Positions 12,130-22,049 of a stretch of 64,000 nucleotides of DNA are shown one piece after another. A program made the position numbers and the translations under genes. Below the pieces are notes generated by a model, which did no database searches, had not been told where the DNA came from, and saw nothing but the letters and a program-made list of their open reading frames with translations. The first letter of the stretch is position 1. The number at the start of each line of letters is the position of its first letter. The stretch lies in NCBI RefSeq assembly GCF_949987535.1, contig NC_080075.1, positions 38,872,269-38,936,268 on the forward strand, read 5' to 3'. The stretch is from Balaenoptera acutorostrata. Lineage: Eukaryota; Chordata; Mammalia; Artiodactyla; Balaenopteridae.

Positions 12130-12350
12130 GCCCCAAGGAGCTTAAATTCCAGTAGATGTTCTCTCTCCCTCCCCTCGGCTCCCACTGCATCTTGCTCTGC
12201 TCCCTCTGCACCATTTATCCCACCCTGCCTTGCATTGCTATTTTCTGGGTACCTCTCATCTCCTTTGACCATGAGTTCCCCCAGGGCAGAAAATGTGTCT
12301 TTGTATCTTCATCTTTGAGTCTGGCACAAAACTTAGAACACTGTAGGTTC
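12130..12350 (+). mobile_element. L2 LINE 3' fragment
   Basis: TTGACCATGAGTTCCCCCAG with the following CTTTGAGTCTGGCACAAAAC resembles the L2 3' end in sense orientation. Confidence 0.5.
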
Positions 12351-12404
12351 TTAAATTATGTTTCTAATTCTAAAGTAATGTGTTCATTATAGAAAAAAAA
12401 ATAA

Positions 12405-13100
12405 AAAAGGAAAACACAGAAAAAGTAAAGCAGAAAACAAATATCACCTATGATCCCACTACCCAGAGAAAACCATTGTTAATATTTAGGCATATTTCCT
12501 TCCAGTCTCTCTCTCTCTATATAGTATTTATAGATATATAGTTTTTATATTATATATATTTTTTACTTAGACAAATAATATATATTCTGCATAAAGTAGA
12601 CATCTTACAATACCATTTTCTATGATGCTTTTTTTTAAAGTACTCTTTGCTTCTGACTTTTTTTTTTAATATTTATTTTATTAATTTATTTGGTTGCAGC
12701 AGGTCTTAGTTGTGTCAGGCGGGCTCCTTAGTTGTGACATGGGAACTTTTAGTTGAGGCATGAATGTGGGATCCATCTAGTTCCTTGACCAGGGATCGAA
12801 CCCGGGCCCCCTGCTTTGGGAGCGCGGAGTTCTAACCTCTGCGCCACCAGAGAAGTCCCTATGATGCTTTTTTACCTTATAACATGAGCAATTCCCACAT
12901 CATTAGAAATTCTTTGAAAATGCTGTTTTCTGATGGTTGTAGATTGTTCTCTCCTGTGACGGTGCCCCTCCTGTTTAAACCACTCCCATATTGTTGTGGT
13001 TCATTTAAGGCCTCTCTGATTATTCCCAGAGGAGAAATACCTGAAGTGGAATTGCTGAGACAAAGAGAAAGGATATTTCCAAGGCTCTTGACACATTACA
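12405..13100 (-). mobile_element. Old L1 fragment split by a SINE
   Basis: Two parts of an antisense L1M-type 3' region, 12405-12635 and 12859-13100. The second contains ACCTGAAGTGGAATTGCTGA, a hallmark of the antisense ORF2 end. The CHR-type SINE at 12636-12858 sits between them. Confidence 0.55.
12636..12858 (-). mobile_element. CHR-type SINE with target-site duplication
   Basis: Minus-strand SINE ending in the complement of the tRNA-like head (GGGATCGAACCCGGGCCCCC, then CCACCAGAGAAGTCCC). The flanks repeat CTATGATGCTTTTTT at 12620-12634 and 12859-12873, a clear target-site duplication. The T-rich tail end is interrupted by a short non-T segment. Confidence 0.85.
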
Positions 13101-14140
13101 GTTGGCTCTGAACAAAGCCCTGCTCTATCAAACCCTCTTCCATCCCCACCCACCCAGATGTACTCAGCTACCAGCTGGAAGGCCCAGTGCCCTAGGGCCC
13201 CCTCTCTCATTTCAACTTCCCCTACCTTTTCAAATGGTCAGAAGCAGGTGGGAGGGTCCTGGGAGATGGGACTTGAGAGACTTGGCCAACCGATGCCCAA
13301 ATGTACCCCTCTCTGATCTGCACTCCATCATCAGAATTACTCCTTTGGGTTAAGGGCAGTGTGACTCAAAAAGTTGCTGTTTGTAAAATGGACTTCTAGT
13401 TGGAGACATTCCCACTAAGCCATGGCCACTAGGCAGATCTTCTTTGTCACTAGATTAACAGCCGAGACTTGGGCCTCAGGGATTGGGACATTACAAAGCT
13501 TTGCATGTTTTTAATTTTATTGAAGATATTATGTAAAAATATTAAAGATTAATCTGGGGAAAAAAGACAAAATATCATGCCTATATCTTTTCCCTTTTTC
13601 CACATTTTTGTAGGTCAGGGAAGTAGTCTCTATGAAAGGGAAATAACCTTTAGTGAACCTTTAGATCAGTATCTTCAAAAGTATCCCACACTTTCTTGGA
13701 TAGATTTTCATTCAGCCTATAAATTCATCCATAAAGCAATGGCCATGGGTCTCTAGCACAGGGCTGGATATATGAGCCACCAGGTGCTGTGAGCCCCTCA
13801 GAGGCCATGGCCAACACAGCCAGAGTGCTTTTCCAGCTCCATTGTAAACAATTTGGGATTTAATCTAAAGAGATTCTAAGTGGGTCAATTCTTTGAGGTA
13901 ATTTGTGTCAATTTCCAAGTCACTCCTGGTCATCGTCCAGGAAAGACAATTTTTATTAAAGAACCCCAGGGCTGCCTGTAAGAACAGCCTCCCCGCTCCC
14001 TCACCAGTCGACACTCAGCAGAGGCGGATGGCTGCGCAGAACAGCCCGCTAACTGAGGGAACCCGGGCAGGATCGTCGTCCTCAAGGAGCTCAGCCTGCG
14101 CTCCCACCGAGCTGGGCTGGGCGGTGTCCGTGCTCCAGAG
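13101..14140. other. Intergenic, unique
   Basis: No repeat or exon recognised. 13500-13740 is AT-rich and looks single copy; it could hold conserved non-coding sequence, which cannot be judged from one species. Confidence 0.45.
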
Positions 14141-14145
14141 CGGCG

Positions 14146-14299
14146 GTTCTCAAACTTCGCGAACGTGCGGGTCTCCGGCAGGGCCTGGGAACACAGCCTG
14201 CTGGGTCCAGAGACCAGGGCTGGCCCGAGAGTCTGCATTTTTCTGAGTTCAAGTTCCGGGGGGATGCCGAGGCTGCTGGTCCCAGGGTCACACTTCGAG
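14146..14299 (+). mobile_element. MER5A-like hAT MITE at the CpG-island edge
   Basis: Opens with CGGTTCTCAAACTTCGCGAA and continues through GGGCCTGGGAACACAGCCTG, CGAGAGTCTGCATTTTTCTG and GATGCCGAGGCTGCTGGTCC to GTCACACTTCGAGGA, in MER5A order. It is unusually CpG-rich for such an old element. Confidence 0.65.
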
Positions 14300-14650
14300 G
14301 ACGCTGGCCCGGGAGCTCGGAGAGAGGGAACCAGGGGCGCGCCCCAGGAGGGCGCCGGGCTCACACCCCGGGGCGGAGCGGCGCGGACGCCGGGCCCGGG
14401 GCCTCCCGAGAGGGAAGCGGCGGAGGCCGGAACCGCGGGCGGCGGCGCGGTGACTTGGTCCGGGTGACACGGGGGCGGCGGGCGCCTCGGCGGCGGCTGC
14501 GGTGGGAGGCCCCTCCGGCCACCCAGGGCGCGGCGGCCCGGCCTCCCTCCCCGACCCCGCGGCAGCTCCGGGGCGCACCGCGTGGCTTCCCGGGCCTCTG
14601 CGCCCACCGCCCGGAAGGGAGACAAAGGCACCACGGGGGACGGAACTGGA
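14300..14650. promoter_or_regulatory. Orphan CpG island with GC boxes
   Basis: This stretch is about 80% G+C with a very high CpG density; I counted about 45 CpG in 14341-14640, close to the number expected from base composition, so CpGs have not decayed. GC boxes (GGGGCGG) occur at 14370-14376 and 14471-14478. Such islands usually mark promoters kept unmethylated in the germ line. No coding exon with a convincing splice site is adjacent, and the AFTPH promoter is more than 49 kb away. It may start a long non-coding RNA, be an alternative SERTAD2-side promoter, or be an enhancer. Long open frames across it are a by-product of high G+C. Confidence 0.65.
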
Positions 14651-14669
14651 GCGTCCCTCCTGAATGTCC

Positions 14670-16670
14670 AGACTGTCTGGGCCCCTGCTTCTCAAACCCT
14701 TCCTCCTTCATGGCTGTCATTGGCGCTGGGCTCTCCTCCCTGCCCACGGGGTGGGGGGCGGGGGGAGGAGAGCGCGCTCCACATGCAGTCCCTACTCCCA
14801 CTACCCGCCCCGCACCAGGGGCCGCCGTCTAGAGCCCCAGATTCCATCCCCAGAGCGGCTCCTCACAGCCATGTGGCCTTTACAGCGCACCTCAGCTCCC
14901 TGGCCTCAGTTTGTCCTCCTGTAAAGCAACTGGGTTGGAGGGGGGTGTTTCTGAACTTCCTATCCTATCCACCTTGACCTGTGAGTGGCAGGTGGTGGGA
15001 TGGGGTCTGGTGCAGGAGAACAGGGTTGAAGCCGGGTAGGGGCTGTGAGGTGGTGGAGGAAAGGAAGAGGAGAAGCAGGAGGGGGCCTCCCAGGTACCTT
15101 TGCCAGCTCTGCCCACCCTCGGTCCTGGCCTCCAAACGCGGGCTGGCAGAGCCCCAACCCAGGGAAGGCGCCCATGGGAATCCCCTCGCTATCTGGGTGC
15201 CTGGTATGCGGTCACTGTTTGCCAGAGGATGAGGGAAGGGACAGAAAGGAACGTGCAGGCTGGACTGGAAAATCCAGCTGGGCAGGAGGAGCCCTGACTG
15301 TACCTCACACTGGAGGCTGAAGCCTTGCTCGGCCCTGTCTCCGCGGCACATGCCCTGCTGGACCCTGGGGAGCCCCGTCCAGGGGCACAGCTGCCACTGG
15401 GCTGAGAGCTCCTGAGCCAAAAGGCTAGTAGCTTTTAGCTTTGAGGCTGCACACATGTGCTCCCAAGACTGTGTGGAAATATTATTTTCAACTTAAATCC
15501 ATCTTCCTACAGATTTACTCAATGAGTTCAAAGATGTTCAAAATTAAGAGCTCTTAATTTACAGGCTTGGCGGCAGCTTCCAACACATTAACCCGAAGGC
15601 CTCATATCCTCCTCAGCCCACCCCTGCTCCCCTCTGCAGGAAGGGAAGCGCCCACAAAATGTCCAGATGGTTCAGAGAAGTATGTAAGACAGTCTGTTTG
15701 CAAGTGGCAGAAATGCCTCTCCAAGTAGCTTAAAGATATATGTACCTATAAAATATATAAATATAGACAGTATTTTATATGTGTATTTGGCTCACAGAGT
15801 CTAAATAAAGGTTAAAAACTGGTAGGAAGGACAGGGATATCGTTGGGCCCTGAATGTGACAGGACTCTCTGATGGCAGCTCCCAAGCTTAACAACTTAAA
15901 GTCTCACTGCAAATTTTCTCCAAAAATCTTAGAGTGAGGGGATCCTTAGCAAACCTATTTGAGAAGGGTCTGCCAGAGGACCAGACCACTTCACTAGGCT
16001 CTGGGTCTGGGGAGAGGCTCCTTTAGACCTGAGCCTGCACGGGGCATGGGGAGCTTACTTCCTGGTAATGGCTCCAAAATACAAAGACCTCCACTGCCCA
16101 GGACTGATGAAGCCCACACAATTCTCAGGCTGGGATCCACCAGCCAGTTCTGCCAGAGAGCTGGGACCAGGAGGGTGAAGCCAGTCTCCCCAAAGGGGTG
16201 GCCACGTGAGAATTTGACCTGTTCAGCAGAAGTGGTCAAAGCCACTGTGTGCAGTGGTGCGGGTTGTGCACTGCAGCTCCAGAGGTGCTATTTGTGCTGT
16301 TGACTCCGTGAAGGTGCCCCCTGGAGTTGTGCAGCGCACAGTGCGTGTGGCTCTGGAGGCATTCCTGTTATTCAGGACAACCAGGTGATCTTCAGAAACA
16401 GATTAGAAACAGCTTCCCGAGGTACCTGCACACACATGGCCTCGTGGAAGCCATCCAGCCATGGTACAGTGACTTGATTTCTCTGTGGGTCATGCTGCAT
16501 TCTCAAGGTGGGGTGCACTGGTCATTGCGGTAAACACAGATGGAAGCCCTGTGAACCACTGGGGCCTGCCTTGCAGCGGTAGGGAACGTCCCCAGAGTGG
16601 CCCAAACACTGGATTTGTAGTTAGAAGCCCCGGACCTCCATGAAAGAGGAGCCATGTGACCTTGGTCAAG
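14670..16670. other. Intergenic, unique
   Basis: Flank of the CpG island and beyond. G+C-rich to about 15450, then mixed. No exon I can support. 15475-15600 is an AT-rich unique patch containing GCTCTTAATTTACAGGCTTG. Confidence 0.45.
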
Positions 16671-16991
16671 TGTCATTCTATGTGGTAGCTTCCTAGGACT
16701 GAGTAACAAATGACCACAAACTGGGGGGCATGAAACAACAGAAATTTGTCCTCTCACAGTTCTGGAGGCCTCAAATCCAAATCAGGGAGTCAGCAGGGTT
16801 GGTTCCTTCTAGAGGCTCTGAGGGAAAAACAGTCCTATGCCTTTCTCCCGGCTTCTGCTGGTTGTTGGCGATCCACACGTTCCTTGGCTTGAAGACACAT
16901 CACTGCAGTCTCCGTCTCCATCTTCACATCTCCTTCTCGCAGTGCGTCACTTCTCCCTTCCTCTTCTCCCTCTTTTTAAAAAACTAAATTA

Positions 16992-17112
16992 GGGAATTCC
17001 CTGGTGGTCCAGCGGTTAAGACCCTGTGCTTCTACTGCAGCGGGTGCGGGTTTGATCCCTGGTCGGGGACCCGCACGCAGCGCGGCCAAAAAGTAAAAAA
17101 AAAAAAAAAAAA
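16992..17112 (+). mobile_element. CHR-1-like SINE
   Basis: GGGAATTCCCTGGTGGTCCA with B-box-like GGTTTGATCCCTGGTCGGGG and a poly(A) tail at 17095-17112. The flanks carry an imperfect duplication of AAAACTRAATT (before 16991 and at 17117-17127). Confidence 0.88.
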
Positions 17113-17123
17113 CAAGAAAACTG

Positions 17124-17222
17124 AATTTAATTTTTTATTGTGGTAAAATATGCATAGCATAAAATTTACCATTTTAACCACTTTTAAGCATATAGTTCAA
17201 TGGCATTAAGTACGTTCACATC
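17124..17222 (-). mobile_element. L1 3' UTR fragment
   Basis: TTATTGTGGTAAAATATGCA, then AATTTACCATTTTAACCACT and CAATGGCATTAAGTACGTTC match a widespread antisense L1M 3' segment. Nested inside the LTR at 16680-17375. Confidence 0.65.
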
Positions 17223-17375
17223 CTTTCCTCTTTTACAGAGACAGCTGTCATTGGGTATAGAGCCTACCCTGATCCAGGATGTCTCATTTTGAGCTCCTTA
17301 ATTACATCTGCAAAGACTTTTTTTTTTTTCCCCAAATAAGATCATAGTCAAAAATTTTGGAGAGATGTCTCTTTT

Positions 17376-18165
17376 GAGGGGGCTGCCAGTCAACCTAGCC
17401 CCTATGGCCTCCAACCCTCACTTTCCTCATCTATGAAGTGGGAATCATCACACTTCCACCTCTACCTGGTTGGTTGTGGGCACTTAGGTGCCATCTGTGC
17501 TGAGGGGTCAGGGGCGGCAGGCCTGGCTTGTCTTGTAGTTGCCCTGCGTGTGGCCCTGATAAGCCCGGTCTCCATGTGGCCTGAGTTCTGGCACCACGGG
17601 GACTCCCCATGAGAGCGAGAGCTCTGCTGCAGAAGGGCAAACAGGCACCAGGTCAAGGCCCAAGGAGGAGGCCGGGGTGGGCACAGGCTGGACAAGCTGC
17701 CTCGTTAACCTCTCTCTACCCGTAGAAAGCACTCCTTGGACGACCCCTGTGACTTTGATGCAGAACGGGGAACGAGAGTGAGTGTTAACCTGGAGATCAT
17801 CCCCACTTCCACAAGCCACCACTCCGGGCTGGGGCTCTAGAGGGGAGGCAGTGCGATGGGGCCGGACTGTTGGCCGCCACGAGCTCTCCCTCAGGAACAT
17901 GCTTCTGAGCTGAGTGGCCTTCTAGATTCCCACTGCCCCTGCCCAGCGTGACCTCTCGCCCCTCTCAGTTCCCCTGATTCTTCCTTGGCTCTCAGCCTTC
18001 ACAGCAGGAGGTGTGTGACACCCAGGGTGACCTTGGGCCACTTGCCCAACCTCAGTGTCATCACCTGCAGAATGGAGGTAACACAGGAGATCCTTCAGGG
18101 GGTGGCTGTGAGGCTCAAATGCGATAGCAGAGCTTGGGGGCGTTGCAGGGACACACGGACAGGCA
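17376..18165. other. Intergenic, mostly unique
   Basis: No exon. 17990-18120 resembles a decayed plus-strand MIR (GTGACCTTGGGCCACTTGCC). Confidence 0.4.
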
Positions 18166-18169
18166 ACCA

Positions 18170-18395
18170 GCTCCTCCGGGTTTAGATCTGGTCTGCTGTG
18201 GGCTTTTGGGCAACTTATTTAACCTCTCTGGGCCTCAGTTTTATCATGTGTAAGATGAGATAAGAATAATAGTGCCTATTTCATAGGACTTTTGGGGGGA
18301 TTAAACAAGCTAATACACGGAAAGCTCTTTGAATAGTGTCTGCCACTTACCACGTGCTAGGTAAGAGCCAGCCATTATTATAATTGTTGTTATAG
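18170..18395 (+). mobile_element. MIR SINE
   Basis: GGCAACTTATTTAACCTCTC, CCTCAGTTTTATCATGTGTA, AAACAAGCTAATACACGGAA and a final GTGCTAGGTAAGAGCCAGCC: sense MIR to its 3' end. Confidence 0.78.
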
Positions 18396-18399
18396 GGTT

Positions 18400-19385
18400 T
18401 AACACCGTACTGTGCATATAGGAAGTCCTCAAGAAATAACTTAAAAAAAAAAACCCAAACCCAAACCAAAACACCCCAATCTGCCTTCTCCCTTTGGGCC
18501 TCATCTTCCCAATCAGCCTGAGCTCCTGGATGGGATGGGGAAGCAGCAGGAGTTTGACACAACTTGGTTGATTCATGTCTCCAAAAAGCTGCCAGGTGCC
18601 ATCTCTGTGTTTTTCTTACCCTTTTGTTTTTTTGTTTTTTGTTTTGGTGGCTGTGAAAACTGATGGAAACTACGGACCCTCTCCCCAGAAAGGTGCTCAG
18701 AAGCAAACATCACAATGTGTTGCACAGACTTTCAGGGGATCCCTGACCCCCGCTGAGGACCAGGGCAAGAAGCCCCTCTCTAGGTGACACCCTCTCCCAT
18801 GTCTCATTTGTTGGTTTTACTCCAACAAAACGAAAGCTGGTCCTCCTCCCTCACCCTTCAGTAGGCGGTACCCCAGCTTCTACCCCAGCTCCCAGCCACC
18901 TTCACCCCCGCCCCAGGCCCCCTGGCTCAGCGCCCATTCCAAGCCGCAAACCTTGGAGAGGAGTTGAATACAGCACCTGTTCGGCATTTGAGGGCTAAAA
19001 AAGAAAAAGAAAAAAACAGACTCAACTTTTAAAAAAATCAGACAGAAGGAATCATCCTCCAGGCCAAACACCGTACTTCATGGGGCTCTTATTCACTGAG
19101 TGGGACTAAATGATATTTACAGCCAAGAGGCCCTGGACTCACCTAGATGAGCCATCCAGGAGTTGCCCAAACGCTGGCAGCAGAGTGGAGAGGGCAGGGA
19201 CGACCCAGACAACTGGCAGGGGGAGATTTTATTGTTGTTGTTCACAGATGATGGGATTTTTTTCCCCCCCGCTTAATGTTGTGTAATTTCGGAATTATAG
19301 TACATGTTCCTGGGAAAATGATAACTTCAAACAATTGTTTCCTTGAGGCCAATTATGTGCTTGGAATTGGGCTATTTGTTGTGGG
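18400..19385. other. Intergenic, unique
   Basis: Holds a short low-complexity run of CCCAAA-like units at 18450-18476 and nothing else I recognise. Confidence 0.4.
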
Positions 19386-19640
19386 TGGTGCCCATTCATT
19401 CATTCATTCATTCAAGGTTTATTAGGTGCCTTCTTTATATGAGAAGCTGTTCCGGACACCCAAGATACAGCCACGAACAAGGCAACAGAGTTTCCTGTCT
19501 TAATGAAGTTTATAGTCTTGGCAGGAGAGACAGATAACACAGAATAAACAATAAATAGATGTTGGGTGGTAATGTGTGCTGAGAAGAAAGTCAAAGCAGG
19601 TGGGGGCTGGAGAGGGCTGGACACTCTTTTAGTGAGTGTT
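19386..19640 (-). mobile_element. L2 LINE 3' end, antisense
   Basis: (CATT)n at the edge, then TTTATTAGGTGCCTTCTTTA, AGATACAGCCACGAACAAGG and TAATGAAGTTTATAGTCTTG: the reverse complement of an L2 3' end. Confidence 0.65.
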
Positions 19641-20025
19641 CAGAGCAGAGGCCTGAAGGAGTGAGGTTTGGGGAGGGTCCCAGGAAGGAAGGAGGGCCAT
19701 CCACCAGGTGGTCAGTCTTGTTTGGGTTGGGACAGCCCTGCAGGACTAATGACCCACAGGGCCAGTTCCCACAGCTGGGGGTTTCTGGATGATAAGTTTG
19801 CTGAAGGCCCCCAGTCCTCTGCTGGAACTTTTCCTGGGGCACATAGGTCCCTCCTGGCCGTGGCCTTGGGCCTCCCTGCCAAGCCAAAAGCACCCTCAGG
19901 GCTGTTTCTTCCTCATCCTTACCCCTCCCTATTGTACCTATGCTTTGCAGTGCCCAAAAACTGCTGAAATCTGGATGAAGTTGGCAATATTTCAAGACAT
20001 TGACTTTTAGGAAGGTTATACTATT
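19641..20025. other. Intergenic, unique
   Basis: No structure recognised between the L2 fragment and the LTR. Confidence 0.4.
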
Positions 20026-20027
20026 TG

Positions 20028-20392
20028 CTATAGACTGAATGTTTGTGTTCCCCTAAATTCATATGTTGAAATCCTAACACCCAGTGTGATGGTATGAGGA
20101 GGTGGGGCCTTTGGGATGTAATTAGGTCATGAGGGTGGAGTCCTAATGAATGGAATTAGTGCCTTTATAAGAGAGCCAGAGAGCTCCCTCACCCCTTCTG
20201 CCATGTGAGGACACAACAAGAAGACAGTTTTCTATGAACCAGGAATCAGGCTCTTACCAGAACCTAGCCAAGCTGCATCTTTGATCTCTTACTTCCCAGG
20301 CTCCAGAACTGTGAGAAGTAAATTTCTGTTGTTTGTAAGCAACCCAGTCTACAGTATTTTTGTTAAAACAACTTGAAGGGACTAAGACACTC
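20028..20392 (+). mobile_element. Solo MaLR (MST/MLT1-like) LTR
   Basis: Nearly full length: TGCTATAGACTGAATGTTTG, GGAGGTGGGGCCTTTGGGAT, CCATGTGAGGACACAACAAG, CCTCCAGAACTGTGAGAAGT, ending GGGACTAAGACA. No internal retroviral sequence follows, so it is a solo LTR. It includes a TTTATAAGAG promoter-like box near 20164. Confidence 0.8.
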
Positions 20393-21520
20393 TTAGAAGA
20401 AATATAGGGCATAGAGGGACAAAGCTAAATGACACCAGGAGGAAACAATCAGATAAATCCAGAATGTGGGACACTTTACAAGACAACTGGCTTGGTCTCT
20501 TCAAAAATATCAATGCAATGAAAAATAAAAGGATGGGAGAAGTGTTCTAGATTAAAAGGAACATACAACCAAATGGATGTGTACTCCATGAGCAGACCCT
20601 GCTTTGAACAGGTGAACTGTAAAAGATACTTTAGGGACCTTTGGGGGAATTTCAATAGACTGGGTTTCAAATGGTATGCAGAAATTATTGTTAATTTTCT
20701 TAGGTGTGATAACAATATTTGCAGTTAGGAGAATATTCCTTTATTTTGGACATGATGTTGGTGTGTGGAGATGACAGGTGATGATGTCCATAATTTATTC
20801 TGAAATTCTTCACAAAGTAAATAAGTAAGTAAATAAAACCTAAGCTTTCTAAGGTTCAGAATGGCTCAAGGGAAGAGAATGAGATGCCCCAGGGGACACG
20901 GCTCACCTTCCTGGGCTTGGCTGGGCCCCAAATGCTTGACAAACCCCAGGGTGTGCACTTCCTGTGGGTTTAGGAAGGAAATGTGCAGCAGCATCTGGCA
21001 CATAGTAGGTGCTTAACCGAAGTTGAATGAATGAATGGATAGTCTTTGTGGGATTCATCTCCTAGGATGGGTTCTGGCTGATCACCGCTCCCCTCCCACG
21101 TTTACATCCACTGTCCTTCAAACTCATCACAAGACAATTAAAAACATGGGCAGACTGTCAAGGATCACCTTTGAGGGAAGTGCCTGGGAGGGTCCTCTGA
21201 GGTCTCCCTGGATGATTCCAAGCACCGCCACCATCACCTCTCCCCAAGCCCCTTCAGCACCTCCTGGAGGCCTCCTTGTGGAGCTCAGCTACTTCTGTAG
21301 CCCCACCGTTCAGGTCAGAAGTCAGTTGCTCAGAATCATTTAATCATGAACGGCTGGCCTGCTGGTCCCTAATTATGTCATCGAATCAGGTGCCACATGG
21401 TAAACAGCCCTGTTGCCCGTAAGGCTCCCAAGTCAGGTGAGACACATTGTAGGTACCCAATAAGAACTTGGTATCCTAAATGATAATAATAATAACAATA
21501 ATAATTAATAAAAATAATAA
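20393..21520. other. Intergenic, mostly unique
   Basis: A short L2-like tail lies at 20995-21045 (TAGTAGGTGCTTAACCGAAG then GAATGAATGA). An AT-rich low-complexity patch is at 21480-21520. No exon seen. Confidence 0.45.
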
Positions 21521-21522
21521 TA

Positions 21523-22045
21523 TGTAACATTTATTCAGCACTTACTATTTCCAAGTGTCATGCTAACTGTATAACAAAAGTTCTTTCTTTTTTTTTTTTT
21601 TTTTTTTTTTAATTAATTAATTTATTTATTTATTTTTGGCTGTGTTGGGTCTTCGCCTCTGTGCGAGGGCCCTCCCCAGTTGCGGCAAGCGGGGACCACC
21701 CCCCACCGCGGTGCATGGGCCCCTCACTATCGCGGCCCCTCCTGCCGCGGAGCGCAGGCTCCAGACGCGCAGGCTCAGCAGCTGTGGCTCACGGGCCCAT
21801 TTGCTCCGCGGCATGCGGGATCCTCCCAGACCAGGGCCCGAACCCGCGTCCCCCGCATTGACAGGCAGACTCTCAACCACTGCGCCATGAGGGAAGCCCC
21901 AAAAGTTCTTTCTTTAATTCTCCTAAGAAGCCTGTTCTGGTATTTTTTACTTTAATTCTGACCCCCATTTTGCAGACCGGTTCCTAGTTTCACAATTAGG
22001 AAGTGGCAGTGCCAGGATTCAAACTCCGGTTGCCTCACTCCTGCT
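21523..22045 (-). mobile_element. MIR SINE split by a CHR-2-like SINE
   Basis: Antisense MIR in two parts: 21523-21575 (ACATTTATTCAGCACTTACT) and 21916-22045 (CCCATTTTGCAGACCGGTTC, GCCAGGATTCAAACTCCGGT). The SINE between them carries a perfect duplication of the target site. Confidence 0.7.
21591..21900 (-). mobile_element. CHR-2-like SINE with 15-bp target-site duplication
   Basis: A minus-strand copy with a T-rich tail, GGCTGTGTTGGGTCTTCGCC, TCCAGACGCGCAGGCTCAGC and the head complement ending GGGAAGCCCC. The duplication AAAAGTTCTTTCTTT is perfect at 21576-21590 and 21901-21915. Low divergence suggests a fairly recent insertion. Confidence 0.92.
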
Positions 22046-22049
22046 TCTC

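Larger units (their letters stand above)
16680..17375 (-). mobile_element. MaLR-type LTR with nested L1 and SINE
   Basis: Antisense MaLR-like LTR in two parts, 16680-16985 and 17223-17375: CAACAGAAATTTGTCCTCTC, CACAGTTCTGGAGGCCTCAA, then TTAATTACATCTGCAAAGAC. Its middle is interrupted by an L1 fragment and a CHR-type SINE. It is the same repeat type as 232-505 in the other orientation. No retroviral gene is present. Confidence 0.6.

Noticed and set aside
13930..14634. 234-codon minus-strand open frame across the CpG island
   Set aside because: Composition is dominated by Pro, Arg, Gly and Ala as expected of a random frame in G+C-rich DNA. No domain, no splice sites, and other frames are equally open.
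16992..17060. tRNA-like A/B box sequences
   Set aside because: These are the tRNA-derived heads of SINEs (also in the other CHR and MIR copies), not functional tRNA genes: no cloverleaf with an intact acceptor stem.
18450..18476. CCCAAA-like repeats as an interstitial telomere
   Set aside because: The unit is not CCCTAA and the run is too short; ordinary low complexity.
20028..20392. Endogenous retrovirus
   Set aside because: Only solo LTR-type sequence is present here and at the other LTR sites; no gag, pol or env remains are visible.
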